From assembly GCA_933228675.1 (NCBI GenBank), contig OW121740.1:3224001-3288000 (forward strand): DNA of 64,000 bases, written 5' to 3'. This stretch comes from Stomorhina lunata (taxonomy: Eukaryota > Arthropoda > Insecta > Diptera > Rhiniidae). The notes below the pieces were generated by a model. It ran no database searches and was not told where the DNA came from. It worked only from the letters and a program-made list of their open reading frames with translations. The position numbers and the translations under genes are program-made. Below are positions 1 to 9,912 of this stretch, in pieces (position 1 is the first letter of the stretch; every line of letters begins with the position of its first letter).

Positions 1-192
1 TAGCTCCCATATCAGGCCCTTAGCCGGAAATGATATAAATCTCGAAATTTTGAAAAAAATATTGCTCATAGTTTATGTATGTATGTCTATAAGACTTAAG
101 GAAAACTTTAATTGTTGGTCTATTTTTGACCTTAGTAGTGAAGGGTATTATATAGTCGGGCTTGACCGACTATAGCTTTTCTTACTTGTTTA
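1..192 (-). repeat. P1 dispersed repeat, 5' end, truncated by window edge
   Basis: Read on the minus strand this is the 5' end of the dispersed repeat called P1 here: an ACAAGTAAG start, a block with GTCGG..CAAGCCCGAC, then ATACCCTTCACTAC and a tract that matches the copies at 22453, 28050 and 62773. The rest of the copy lies outside the window. No coding capacity. Confidence 0.75.
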
Positions 193-639
193 GAAATGGG
201 CTTGTTTTAGAATGTCTTATAGCAAAAGGGAAATTGAGTATTAAATCGATTTTCGAATTATTTAGGAAAGCGTTACCATTTAATTTAAATTTTTGGCTGA
301 ATTTTTAAAGACCATTCGAATTTTATTAAAAAAAAGTATACAATTTAGATAAATTTATGAATGATTTTTTTTTTAGAATAAAGATCTATGTACTTATATA
401 ATTCAATGTTTAAATATTGACTGTGGCTGTGCCTAAAAGGGCTCATATGCTGGGTTTAATTTTGGAGAATTGACAGGATCTAAAAGTCAAACAAACTATT
501 CTCCAAACCGCTGAGTTATCACGAAATGCTGAGTTATCCCAAATTGCTGAATCATCTAACAGATCCGTGATAAAAAGTCAGGGTTCGATTTGAGCAGGGA
601 TCGTAACAGTTATAAGATGAACTACGAAACGTTCATATT
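193..639. other. Intergenic, one short tandem repeat
   Basis: No gene or recognised element. At 510-560 there are two near-identical 18-bp units beginning GCTGAGTTATC followed by a third, diverged unit (GCTGAATCATC). Confidence 0.6.
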
Positions 640-1465
640 TAACCATTAATATCAATGAATTGATGTAATACCATTAACAAGGAATATATTTTATTTTGGT
701 CATTTTAACGAATTAAAAAGAGAAATATTTTTTTTTTTTTTTTTGGTTAGAAAAAAGCATTACATCAACTAAAAACTTTTTTTGGTCTTTAATAACCATT
801 ATAGGTAGTAACCAAAAAAAATTTTTTGGTTAAAAATAACCATTATCCAGTATTTTTTTATTTTTTTGGTTAAATTATATATAAAATTTTAATATGACCG
901 ACTGATTCATCATCGCCTAGCCCAAACGACTAAAGCTAGGAAGCTGAAACTTTGTATATATTCATTAAGAAGGGTTTTGTGAAAATTCGGTCAGTGGTAT
1001 AAAAGAAAAAACCAGTAATGCTGTATAGGATCAAAATTTAAATTGCGTTAGGATGAGCTACAAAATAAGAAAACGAGTATTTGGTACTTTTTAAAAAATA
1101 GAGGGTAAAACGACCAAATTTGACCCAAAGGTTTCACGTACCCGTAGAGAACACTGCGCTACCGATAATTAAATTATTGTTCTAAAACCCTGGCTCCTCT
1201 TCTACTAATGTTGTAAATTTTGACAAAATCCGTCGAGTATTTTAGAAATTGCTGATGGGTTGTTTCATAAATGATAACCAAAAAATGTTTATTTCTAACC
1301 AAAAAAAGTTTTTGATTGAAATAATGGTTATTCCTAACCGAAATATTTGTTGGTTGATATAATGGTTACTTATAGCCAAAAAGAAAAATCATTCATAGTA
1401 ATTGGTTAAGGTAACTAAAATAATATAAATGTGAAGATAATGGTTAAAAATTCCCAAATGCAGAT
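640..1465. repeat. Degenerate foldback-type element
   Basis: The words AATAACCATTAT and GGTTAAAAATAACC recur at about 760-850. Their reverse complements (TAATGGTTATT, ATAATGGTTACTT) recur at about 1315-1440, so the two arms can fold back with many mismatches. The middle (about 895-1260) is a different, less AT-rich sequence with no open frame. Boundaries are approximate and no target duplication was identified. Confidence 0.5.
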
Positions 1466-1595
1466 AGAGGGACTTTTTGCGTAACCTTTTTGCTCTGAAA
1501 AAAATAACAATTATTTCGGGTCTCTGGATTTAAGTTATCTCATCCATCATTCATTTAAAAAGAGGGGCGTTTAAAGCAACTTTTAACAACCCTTA

Positions 1596-2362
1596 CAGTG
1601 ATGCCAACCAAAAACTTTACCTTGTTGGAGATTCGACATTAAAAAGTAGTATTTTCCACAAAATTTATTTTCAAAAAGTGGTAGATCTACTAATTTTATT
1701 ATTCAAGCTTTTAAAGAACTTTAAAGTTACAATATTTACGCTTTCAATGTTTTGTTTAAAAAATAATACATATTCAAGTATCAATAAATAGACATATTGA
1801 ATGTAATTTGAAAAGTAAACAAGATCTCATAAAAGATAATTTTTTATTCGAATCCTTAAAAGAATACATGGTTTTACTAAAAATTTAAAATGTTCATCTG
1901 TTGCTGTAAGCAATTTCACTCCCTGAAGAGTGTTAATAGAAAGTTTATTCCTATTAGAATTTTTAAGTAAATTAACTGCCGAAGTAGCTTTAACATTGGC
2001 ACTACTATGTGGAAGCACAATCAATTTTTGTGTCAAAGGGAGCATTTGTTCGTTGTCACCTTTATTATTCTAGAAACATGTTACCAGAAAATTTCAACAC
2101 GCTATATTTCTTAAAAGCTTCTATTCCTAATATAATTCGCTGGGGTCTAAGTGGCATAAATCTAAAAAGAACATATTACAAAAAATATATATATTTTTCT
2201 AAAACAGGTGTTCAATGTTGCATTTTTAGTAACGAAAATTAATTTAACACAATTTTGAAAAAAACTTAAAAAAGTGGTAGGTTCTACTTAAAAAGTGGTA
2301 GAGTTTAGAAAGATACCAAAAGTAGTAGATCTACTACAAAAGTGGTAGAGTTGGAATCGCTG
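1596..2362 (-). mobile_element. hAT-family transposon remnant (767 bp)
   Basis: The ends are imperfect inverted repeats: CAGTGATGCCAAC at the left, and the reverse complement of the right end reads CAGCGATTCCAAC. They are flanked by 8-bp direct repeats with one mismatch (AACCCTTA at 1588-1595, AACCCTCA at 2363-2370). An 8-bp target duplication plus CAG-type ends fits the hAT superfamily. Subterminal AAAGTGGTAG repeats occur near both ends. The interior keeps a fragment of the transposase C-terminus on the minus strand. It is internally deleted and cannot be autonomous. Confidence 0.8.
1827..2045 (-). pseudogene. hAT transposase C-terminal fragment
   Basis: A 72-codon open stretch contains LPHSSANVKATSAVNLLK followed by NRNKLSINTLQGV. 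This is recognisable as the hAT C-terminal dimerisation region, whose usual form has S-A/N-ERIFS, N and R-N-L followed by a short helix. The rest of the transposase (zinc finger, RNase-H-like catalytic core) is missing. The fragment lies inside the 1596-2362 element in the expected position near one end. Non-functional by itself. Confidence 0.7.
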
Positions 2363-2422
2363 AACCCTCATATTTAACCGATTTTTGGCTGATGCTAAAA
2401 ATCGCTTAAATAAATGACAAGA

Positions 2423-2433
2423 TGACAACACTA
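2423..2433 (+). promoter_or_regulatory. Shared upstream box, TGACAACACTA
   Basis: One of seven similar boxes (consensus about TGRCARCAYTG) found 110-165 bp before the start codons of the MADF-BESS genes. A T-rich stretch with GTTTGTTTTT follows. Function is inferred from recurrence and position only. Confidence 0.55.
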
Positions 2434-2534
2434 CTGGCATTGTTTGTTTTTCTACTCTTTCGTTTGTTTATCCCACGCAACATTTTTAGTTGTTTGCTTC
2501 AGTTTGTGTCGGAAATTCTTTAAAAGTTAATAAA

Positions 2535-3602
2535 ATGAAAGTTGGTGGAAGAAATCCCATTATATTAAAAACTATTAAAACTTCTAAAAAAGATATAACA
2601 TTTTCTTTATACGATTTTATTAAAGAAGTGGAAAAAAAGCCAGTAATTATAAAAAACATTCCGGCATATAAGATAATTATTTTATTTATGTCCGTCCATC
2701 CATTTCTCCCATTTAGGTTATATGGAATAAAATGCATATTGATCACAGAAATACTGCAATTTTTGAACAAAATTGGAAATATCTAGCGAAAGTGTTTATA
2801 CCCTTTATTGTCCAGTTAGATAAGGATGAACAAATAGAAAAAAGTAATTAGAAAATAAGTTTTTTTTTATTATTTACAATCTTACACTTCCATTGTTCGT
2901 TACTTAGTTGATGAGCTAAAGGACTATTGGCTGCATTTGAGGAAGAACCTAAGAATATCAACAAAACAACACGAGAAGGGCAAAGGGTGTCATTCTCATT
3001 ATTTGCATTATATGGAATTTTTTTTAAAATCTTCAAGAAATCAATGTCTTAGTGATATTGCTACGAAAAAAGAGTTACAAAGTTTAGTGGCAAATGAAAC
3101 TAAACTAAGGGAATTGAACGGTTTGCCTCCTCCCCCACCTCCTCCAGTGTATGACAATAATAAAAGGCCATATCAAAATGGCAAAAATATAGCAGAGGCA
3201 TCCACCAGTAAAAAGGCGATGACGGAAACTAGCTCTAATCACCAGGCATCAGGTTTGAAGCCAAAGCAGCCTTCAAGCGAAACTACTCCAGCTGTTCTTG
3301 ATGAATCCTTTTTTGATCCAATGCTAGTTTGTGAAAGTGTAAGTCAGTCCGGTGCTGAAGATGAAAATATTGGATCTCCATTTAATTACTATCGCCAACA
3401 GCAAAGAAATAATTCAAGAATCCAAAAATATGTAAACGGCCCTAGTGTTTCAAATAACTCAGAACTTCCCGAATGTTCTTATGATGTTCACCAAGCTTTC
3501 TTTGATACTATTAAGCCTACATTACAAAAGTTAAATGATTCACAAAAGTTGGATTTTAAAATTGGCGTTTTAAAAACATTAAAGAAATATAATTTGTATT
3601 AA
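2535..3602 (+). CDS. MADF-BESS protein, array gene 1 (309 aa, 3 exons)
   Basis: Exons are 2535-2642, 2717-2843 and 2908-3602; both introns (74 and 64 bp) are GT-AG and the joined frame is open for 309 codons. The MADF domain (about residues 24-115) is split over the exons: YDFIKEVEKKP in exon 1, VIWNKMHIDHRN..NW in exon 2, and DELKDYWLHLRKNL..HYMEFFL in exon 3. A low-complexity linker follows with GLPPPPPPPVYDN, a basic stretch, and the acidic motif ESFFDPMLVCESVSQSGAED. The last ~39 residues are a BESS motif (AFFDTIKPTLQKLNDSQKLDFKI). In flies MADF is a Myb/SANT-like DNA-binding domain and BESS mediates protein association, so a nuclear transcriptional or chromatin role is likely; targets are unknown. 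The start at 2535 matches the start context of the paralogues; an in-frame TTG further upstream is less likely. AATAAA lies at 3607. Confidence 0.88.
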
Positions 3603-3867
3603 ATTTAATAAAGATTTAAAAAATATCTTTTATTGTCTATTACAAATCATACGCACATAGATTCTTTAGTAGTAGATTAAATTCGTGTATATCAGTTGGT
3701 GGGAAATAGCTGTTTTTTATTTAATTTTTCTCAACATTAGTACCCGGTTATTCTATATTAGTACCCAAATTCACGACAATTTGTTGATTATACCTATATT
3801 TTTTTGATCACATTAGCTTTGTAGATTTTTAAATACGTTTTAAAAATCGTTAATTTTCTTTGTTATT

Positions 3868-4250
3868 TTGTTCAAAATGTACTACGAAAATAAAGTACGT
3901 AAAAATATAATTCAAACTTTAAAAAAAAATCCATTGTGGGCTTTAAGAAAAGTATCAAAAACTCTGAAGGTTTATCCATGCCCTGTTTCAAAGGCCATTA
4001 AATGGTATAAGAAAAACCTGAGTACTAAAAGAAAACCTGGATCAGGAAGTTGAAAAGGTCCAAAGAATATTGGTAAGGCAAAAGTCGGGCAACAATTACA
4101 AAAAAAGCCTAACACTTCAATCAGAAAAGCAGCTCGTATGGTCAAATGCTCTAATACTTTTGTGCACAGAGTCAAATCTTATGCTTGCCTGAAATCATAT
4201 AAAGTTTTGAAAGTTCCGGAAAGAAAGTTAAAAGGTTTACCTCTCTCTTC
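3868..4250 (+). pseudogene. Tc1/mariner transposase N-terminal fragment
   Basis: Starting with ATG at 3877, the frame reads like the paired-type helix-turn-helix N-terminus of a Tc1-like transposase: NIIQTLKKNPLWALRKVSK, then LSTKRKPGSGS. It is interrupted by TGA at 4051 and continues in the same frame with KGPKNIGKAK, TSIRKAARMVKCSNTFVHRV and LKSYKVLKVPERK. There are two HTH-like modules and the GSGRKKG-type linker, but no DDE/D catalytic core follows. It lies between MADF-BESS gene 1 and the broken copy, where the missing first exon of that copy would be expected. Confidence 0.75.
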
Positions 4251-5030
4251 TCAGAGCATACTTATATCTATATTATTTCAAAATATGTGCATTTTTATAA
4301 ACAAAAGTCGGTTGTAATAATAAGTTTTTAGTATATGTGCTCTTAATCTTTATAAATAACAAAAATGTATAATATATCGTTTGAATGATACTTTCAGTAG
4401 CTTTTGTTTGATATTCCAGTTAATATCGGATATAAACTTCTAAAATTATGCCGTATAATTTTTGAAATTTAAAAAGCCCCTAATTCTTATACTATAAAAG
4501 ATCTCACCAAAATTTTTCTATAAGAACATATGTGAAGATACGTTTTTTAAATAAAATTTTGGTGAAAATAAAATTTTCAATCCCAAAAAGAAGCTGAAGA
4601 AACAGTAACATACATAAATTATAAAAAAAAAAAATATGTACACAAAAATACTTTAAATACCTATATTAAAACAAAATTGATTTGTCTCAAGTCTTATTTT
4701 TTCTTGTGCAGGATCCGCTAAACTTTATTAAATAAGTTTTAACAAAATGTTTACAACACATTATACGTTCAAAATTTCCTGATAATAATATTCCCATTTC
4801 TCACATGTGGCAACGACTTTTATAAGTGTTTACAAAAAACAAATTTCAGATATTTCGCATTTACGTCAAAAATTTTTTTGTAAGAGAGAACGGTTATACT
4901 TTACAATTTGTTTGCCATGTGTTTAACTTAGATTCCTTTAAAAAAAATCACTTTCTAATATACTTACATACATACATACATCAATTATTTAACTAAATCT
5001 TTTTACGATTCACTTACATTCGATTTAAAG
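4251..5030. other. Intergenic, no gene seen
   Basis: No exon-1-like sequence (FIKEVEKKP type) is found here although the next MADF-BESS copy needs one. A short inverted repeat CACCAAAATTTT / AAAATTTTGGTG lies at about 4506-4565. Confidence 0.6.
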
Positions 5031-5819
5031 GTAATATGGAATAGATTGCAATGGCGCAATTAATTAACTACATTGGAATCAACTTGATGAAATATTTGTA
5101 CCCTACTTTAACCAGTTAGATGAGACTGAAAAAACCGAAATAAGTAATTTTTGTTTAAGTTGAAGAATTATTAATTTGTGTGTCTCCTCCCCAGTTGAAG
5201 AGCTAAAAAAAACCATTGGCTGCTATTAAGGAACAATTTAACAAACAGTCTTTTAATGCTCAAGAAGGGTAAAAGAAGCCATTGCCATTTTTTTCATTAT
5301 ATGGAATTTTTTTAAAATCTAGAAAGAAAAATGTCTTAAGGATCTTGTCACAGAGGAAGAGCTACAAAAATTGGTAGAAAATGAAATGCGTGTGAGAGCG
5401 GCAGCAGGTTTACCACCTCCTCAGTATGATAACAGCAAACGATCGCATCCAAATCATACTAGCGATAAAGTATCAAAAAAACAGAAACAGGTTTCTGACA
5501 TGAATACTAATCACCAGTCAACCAGCTTGCAGCAGAAGCTGTCATCTAACAAAAATACTGTCAGTCCGGTGCTGAAGATAAAAAGGTTGGATCACCGTTT
5601 AATTACCATATTCAACAGCAAAGAAATAATTCAAGAATCCAAAAATATGTAAATGGCTCTGTATTTTCAAATAATTTAGATCTTCCCGAAAGTTCTCATG
5701 ATGTTCACTAAGCTTTCTTTGATTCTATTAAGCCTACATTACAAAAGTTAAATGATGCACAAAAGTTAGATTTCAAAATTGGCGTTTTGAAAACAATAAA
5801 GAAATATAATCTGCATTAA
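5031..5819 (+). pseudogene. Broken MADF-BESS copy (exons 2 and 3 only)
   Basis: An exon-2 relic (5031-5143) and an exon-3 relic (5195-5819) keep the splice borders and read like array genes 1, 3 and 4. Exon 1 is absent upstream. Exon 2 has lost bases after GTAATATGGAATAGATTG and contains an in-frame stop. Exon 3 has an extra A in the run after TTGAAGAGCTA that shifts the frame. It has lost the segment encoding the FDPMLVCESVSQ motif (junction near 5562), and carries TAA in place of the Gln codon just before AFFDSIKP (about 5709). The BESS region downstream is otherwise preserved (QKLNDAQKLDFKIGVLK). At least four independent lesions argue for an old pseudogene and against sequencing error. 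A 5371-5652 open stretch is only a fragment of it. Confidence 0.9.
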
Positions 5820-5873
5820 TAATAAAATAAAAACTCAAAAATATTAATTTTTACAATCTATTGCAAATAGATT

Positions 5874-6102
5874 TTTTTAATATTGTCTTTTGTTGTTGTA
5901 TCTGCGATATTATTGGTAATATCGTAGAAGTGGCAATCCTTGGTCGGAATTCTAAGAATTTCGAGTCGTTCCGGTACGAAGAACCGACTGCCGTGGGAAC
6001 GATTTTCTTTTGTTGGCAGTGCTACTGAGTTGAAAAAATATATCAGGCGGTTACGTTTTTCGACATAGACGCTGACTGTACCCTGAAAATTTTTCGGTGA
6101 AA
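5874..6102 (-). mobile_element. Short retroposed insertion (229 bp)
   Basis: The insertion is flanked by the perfect direct repeat AATAGATT (5866-5873 and 6103-6110). The paralogous 3' flank of array gene 1 (about 3650-3670) lacks the insert, giving an empty site. The insert is visibly richer in G+C than its surroundings (for example CGTTCCGGTACGAAGAACC). The left end starts with a T run, so on the minus strand it ends in an A run, as in a SINE or a 5'-truncated LINE. No terminal inverted repeats. Family not identified. Confidence 0.65.
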
Positions 6103-6348
6103 AATAGATTCTTTAGTAGTAGTTTAATTAAATTCGTGTATTTCAGCTGGGGATAATAGCTATTTTTTATTTCAAGTTTTCTCTGACGAGTACCCAAAAA
6201 TATATAATTTCCATTAAATAAAATTTACTTTTGTTTTTAATGTGTTTCAATTGATTCCTTAATATGTAGTAGATTAACAAAATTCGTAAATTCTGTAACT
6301 AAAATCTGTTTTTATCTTAGTGTCTATGACACATAAAAACAACTTATT

Positions 6349-6359
6349 TGACAACATTG
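6349..6359 (+). promoter_or_regulatory. Shared upstream box, TGACAACATTG
   Basis: Same box as before the other array genes, about 125 bp upstream of the start at 6485. The preceding ACACATAAAAACAA and the following GTTTTTA are also shared with the gene at 9913. Confidence 0.6.
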
Positions 6360-6484
6360 TTTTTATAGATGATTTTGCTTTGTATTTATTCTTCTTTTAC
6401 ACGCTCATTCGTCAATAAATTTTATGAAGTGCAGTTGTAATTTTTGAGTTTACAAAAGTTTAAACAAAAAAAAGTTTATAAACA

Positions 6485-9185
6485 ATGAAGACACCTATGA
6501 TAATTAAAAGAATTAAAACTAGTAAAGGTTTTATTAAATTTAATGTATTCGATTTTATAAAAGAAGTCGAGAAAAAGCCGGTAATTTTTAATTTATTCTT
6601 TCTTAAAGTGCATAAGAATAGTCGACATTTTTGTGTGTTTTTATTTTCCAAAAATCCAGATTCTTCAAAAGTAACAATTTGCCTTAATTGAACAAATAAA
6701 TAATTGTGTTGTGTTTTCTATGTCCAGTATTTTCCAATAAAGCGCCATCCAAAGTGATCACCAACTGTGAATCATTAGCAAATATTGCAAAGGAATTCTT
6801 TTGAATAAGCACAAATTTATTTTTCAAAATAACTTTTTACAATATCTATACATACGGTGACCATACGTACTCCATTATATAGTACAGTACTGTATTTGAG
6901 TGGTCTGTTCTGTATAAATTATTATTATAGAAAAAGTGTAAAAATGTTCTGTATTTGTACTATATTTGAAATTAAAAAAAAAATACGAAGTTTTTTACTA
7001 TTCTATTTCCTACAACAATGAAAAAATACCAAAAATATTATCCAAAATAGTCGTATTCAAGGCTTATTGACTACAAGTTATGTGAATTTTGAAAAGTCTA
7101 AAGCAGCCTAATTTTATATAGACTGTTCTAAATACTTACCGCTTATCAGGAAGTTTTAGTATGAAAATGGGTTCTACTACTTGAAACTCCTAAGTGTGAT
7201 GAGGTTGAATCCAGTTGTGTTTACATTATGGACAAGAGAAACGAGCTTAATATAAATGACACCGAATTATTTGAAAAATTAGCTATTGTTAGAAGTTACA
7301 CTTCTTCAAAACAATCGAAGAAATGGAATAAGGACAAAAAATCTGCAAAAGAACGTTGGGTAGAAAATTTTAAGCATTTAAAAGAAACAGATATACATAA
7401 GCTTTACACAAATTTTGAAAGTTGTCGAATTTGAATGATTTAACGGAAAGTGTAGTTGTTGTATTGAATTTAAAGAACATTCAAAATTTCTGAAAATGCT
7501 AAGATTAGTTATTTTATATTTTAAAATTTCAAATCGCATGAGTTCTTAAATGATTGCTCAGTAGGCTTAATAAAGGTACAAATTAATATTAGAAGTTATC
7601 TGCATATTAATGTAATAATCTCAAAAATTATTTTATTTTTTTTGATATGCATACATAAGCGTGTGTGTTTAACTAAAAATATTGCAAATCCATAAATAAA
7701 TATTTTTTACTAGGTATTTATAATAAATTTTTGTTCTGTATTTATGTTAAAAAAATATGGTCTCCGTATCTATACAGTACAGTTATTAAAAAAAAAACAA
7801 ACATTTTATTGCAGTCCAAAGTTAGATATATAAATCAAATTAAAAAATTCAACCCTAATATACAATTCACTAATTAATTCCATTCAAAGGTATTATGGGA
7901 TAAAACGAATATTGATCACAAAAATGATGCAATTAATAATCAAAATTGGCACAATCTTGCTAAACTATTTGGACGCTGCTTTAACAAGTTAAAAGAAGAT
8001 GAAAAAACTGAAATAGGTAATATTTTTTTTATTAGGATAAGAATTATTAACTTTTTTGTCTCATCCTTAGTTGAAGAATTGAAAACCTATTGGAATAATC
8101 TAAAGATAAATCTAGCTCAAAAAATATATCTGCATAAGAAGAACAAAGGTGACCATATCCATTATTTCCATTATATGGAATTTTATCTAAAATCACAAAA
8201 GAAAAAATGCCTTAGGGATTTTGCTACTGAAGAAGAGATACAAGCCTTGGTTGAATATGAAATGCGTTTAAGGGCGGATCGTGGTTTACCAGCTCCTCAG
8301 TATGATAATGACGAAAGTCCATGTTCAAATGATACTAGCGATGAAATACCTAAAAAACAGAAAAAGGTTGCTGAAAGTAGTACTAATCACCAGCCAAAAA
8401 GCTTAAAGCAGAAACAGTCTATAAAGAAAAACATTTCAGCAGTTCGTGATAAATGTGAAAGTACAAGTCAGTGCGGTGCTGAAGATGGTGCTTTACCAGC
8501 TCCTGAGTATGATAATGGTAAAAGGCCCCGTCCAAATGATACTAGCGATAAAGTATCGAAAAGACAGAAACAGGTTGCCGAAATTACTAATCACCAGCCA
8601 ATAAGATCGCAGCGGAAACAGTCAATTAACAAAAATACTGCAGCAGCTGTTGATGAATCTTATTTTGATCCTATGTTAGTCTGTGAAAGTGTAAGTCAGT
8701 GCGGTGGTGAAGGGGGTGGTTTACCAGCTTCTCAGTATGATAATGGCAAAATGCCTCGTCCAAATGACACTAGCGATGAAATATCTAAAGAACAGAAACA
8801 GGTTGCTGAAATTAGTACTAATCAAAAGCCAATAAGCTTGAAGCAGAAACAGTCAATTAATAAAAATACTACTGCAGCTGTTGATGAAACTTATTTCAAT
8901 CCCATGTTAGGCTCTGAAAGTATAGTTAAGTGCGGTGCTGAAGATGAAAATATTGGATCTCCTTTTGATTACCGTCGTCAGCAGCAGAGAAATAATTCAA
9001 GAGTTCAAAAATATTGGAATGGCTCTGGAATTTCGAATAATTTAGATCTACCCGAAAAATCATATGATGCTCATCAAGCTTTCTTCGATTCTGTTAAGCC
9101 TACATTACGGAAGTTAAATGATTCACAAAAGTTAGATTTTAAAATTGACGTTTTAAAAACATTAAGGAAATTTAATAATAATTAA
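6485..9185 (+). CDS. MADF-BESS protein with triplicated linker (445 aa, 3 exons)
   Basis: Exons are 6485-6580, 7890-8016 and 8071-9185, with GT-AG introns of 1309 and 54 bp; the joined frame gives 445 aa. The large first intron is explained by a hAT-like insertion (6853-7768). MADF pieces are FDFIKEVEKKP (exon 1), VLWDKTNIDHKN..NW (exon 2) and VEELKTYWNNLKINL..HYMEFYL (exon 3). The linker contains three tandem copies of a ~70-76 residue unit starting LPAPQYDN, LPAPEYDN and LPASQYDN. These account for its extra length over the 306-309 aa sisters. The C-terminus is a standard BESS (AFFDSVKPTLRKLNDSQKLDFKIDVLK). The family suggests a nuclear DNA-binding regulator; targets are unknown. Whether exon 1 is spliced over the transposon is inferred from intact splice sites. 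Confidence 0.87.
6853..7768. mobile_element. Non-autonomous hAT-like transposon in intron 1
   Basis: The ends are TACGGTGACCATACG at the left and, on the opposite strand from the right, TACGGAGACCATATT. A perfect 8-bp target duplication TCTATACA flanks it (6845-6852 and 7769-7776). The 8-bp duplication points to hAT (P elements also make 8 bp). The interior has one small open frame at 7228-7434 (68 aa, Lys-rich, starting MDKRNELNINDTELFEKL) that I cannot assign; it may be a transposase relic or chance. It lies wholly inside intron 1 of the MADF-BESS gene at 6485. Confidence 0.8.
8286..8948 (+). repeat. Three coding tandem repeats in the MADF-BESS linker
   Basis: Units at 8286-8492 (69 codons), 8493-8720 (76 codons) and 8721-8948 (76 codons) all keep frame. 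Each has the order LPA-x-x-YDN, NDTSDx(I/V)xKxQKxVAE, NxxP..K/RQSI-KN, then (in units 2 and 3) the AVDExYFxPML box and a C-G-(A/G)-E end. Unit 1 lacks the FxPML segment, so it has a deletion relative to the others. The other array genes have a single unit at this place. Confidence 0.85.
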
Positions 9186-9770
9186 TATAATAATAATAAT
9201 AATAATTTGTGTTAATAATAAAATAAAAACTCGAAAATATTTAATTTTTTTTAATTTGTATTGAATTTAATTTATATATAATAATTTAATAATTAATTAA
9301 ATAAAAACTAAAAATTCACTTTTGTAATGGCTCGATTCTTTAGCAGTAATTTAACTAAAAAAATCGTGAGTATGTTATTTTTTGGAATAGAGTTTGTTTT
9401 TAAGTCATTTAATTGACATCTTATATTAAATAAAGAACTGGGATTTTACTCTGTTCACAAGAAAAACTAAAATTCTGGAATCACTTTGAAACTAAGACGT
9501 TTTAAACTGATCACCGGTCATATAAAATCAGATTTTTGGAAAACAGAATTATTTCATTGGACGAAAGTTATCTAATGCTGGCCTACATATCTCATGTAGC
9601 AAAATTTCGAAAGCAGCCAAAATCTTAGCATATAATTTTAGTGGGTAAGATACCGGCTTTTTATTTAACAATATACATGTTTGCTCTTATCTAATAACCA
9701 AATTCAAAACAATTTATCTTAAAAATAGTTTTATTTTGGTGATTATTACACATAAAAACAATCTCCTACT
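9186..9770. other. Intergenic; shared 3' flank
   Basis: Contains an (ATA)n run just after the stop codon, and a diverged copy of the GATTCTTTAGTAGTA 3'-flank block also found after gene 1 and after the broken copy. No gene. Confidence 0.6.
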
Positions 9771-9781
9771 TGTCAACATTG
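9771..9781 (+). promoter_or_regulatory. Shared upstream box, TGTCAACATTG
   Basis: Aligned with the box before the 6485 gene, including the ACACATAAAAACAA sequence 5' of it and GTTTT 3' of it. About 132 bp before the start at 9913. Confidence 0.58.
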
Positions 9782-9912
9782 TTTTCAAAGACGCGTTTGT
9801 TTTGTTTTTATTTTCCTTTATATCCTTATTCGTTAAAATATTGCTTGCTTTTTAGTTAAGATAAGCTGTTTTGTGGCAGTTTTATTAAAAAAAAATTGTA
9901 ATAAAAAATAAA

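Noticed and set aside
7228..7434. 68-codon Lys-rich frame as a host gene
   Set aside because: It lies inside a transposon with a clear target duplication, so at most it is a transposase relic.
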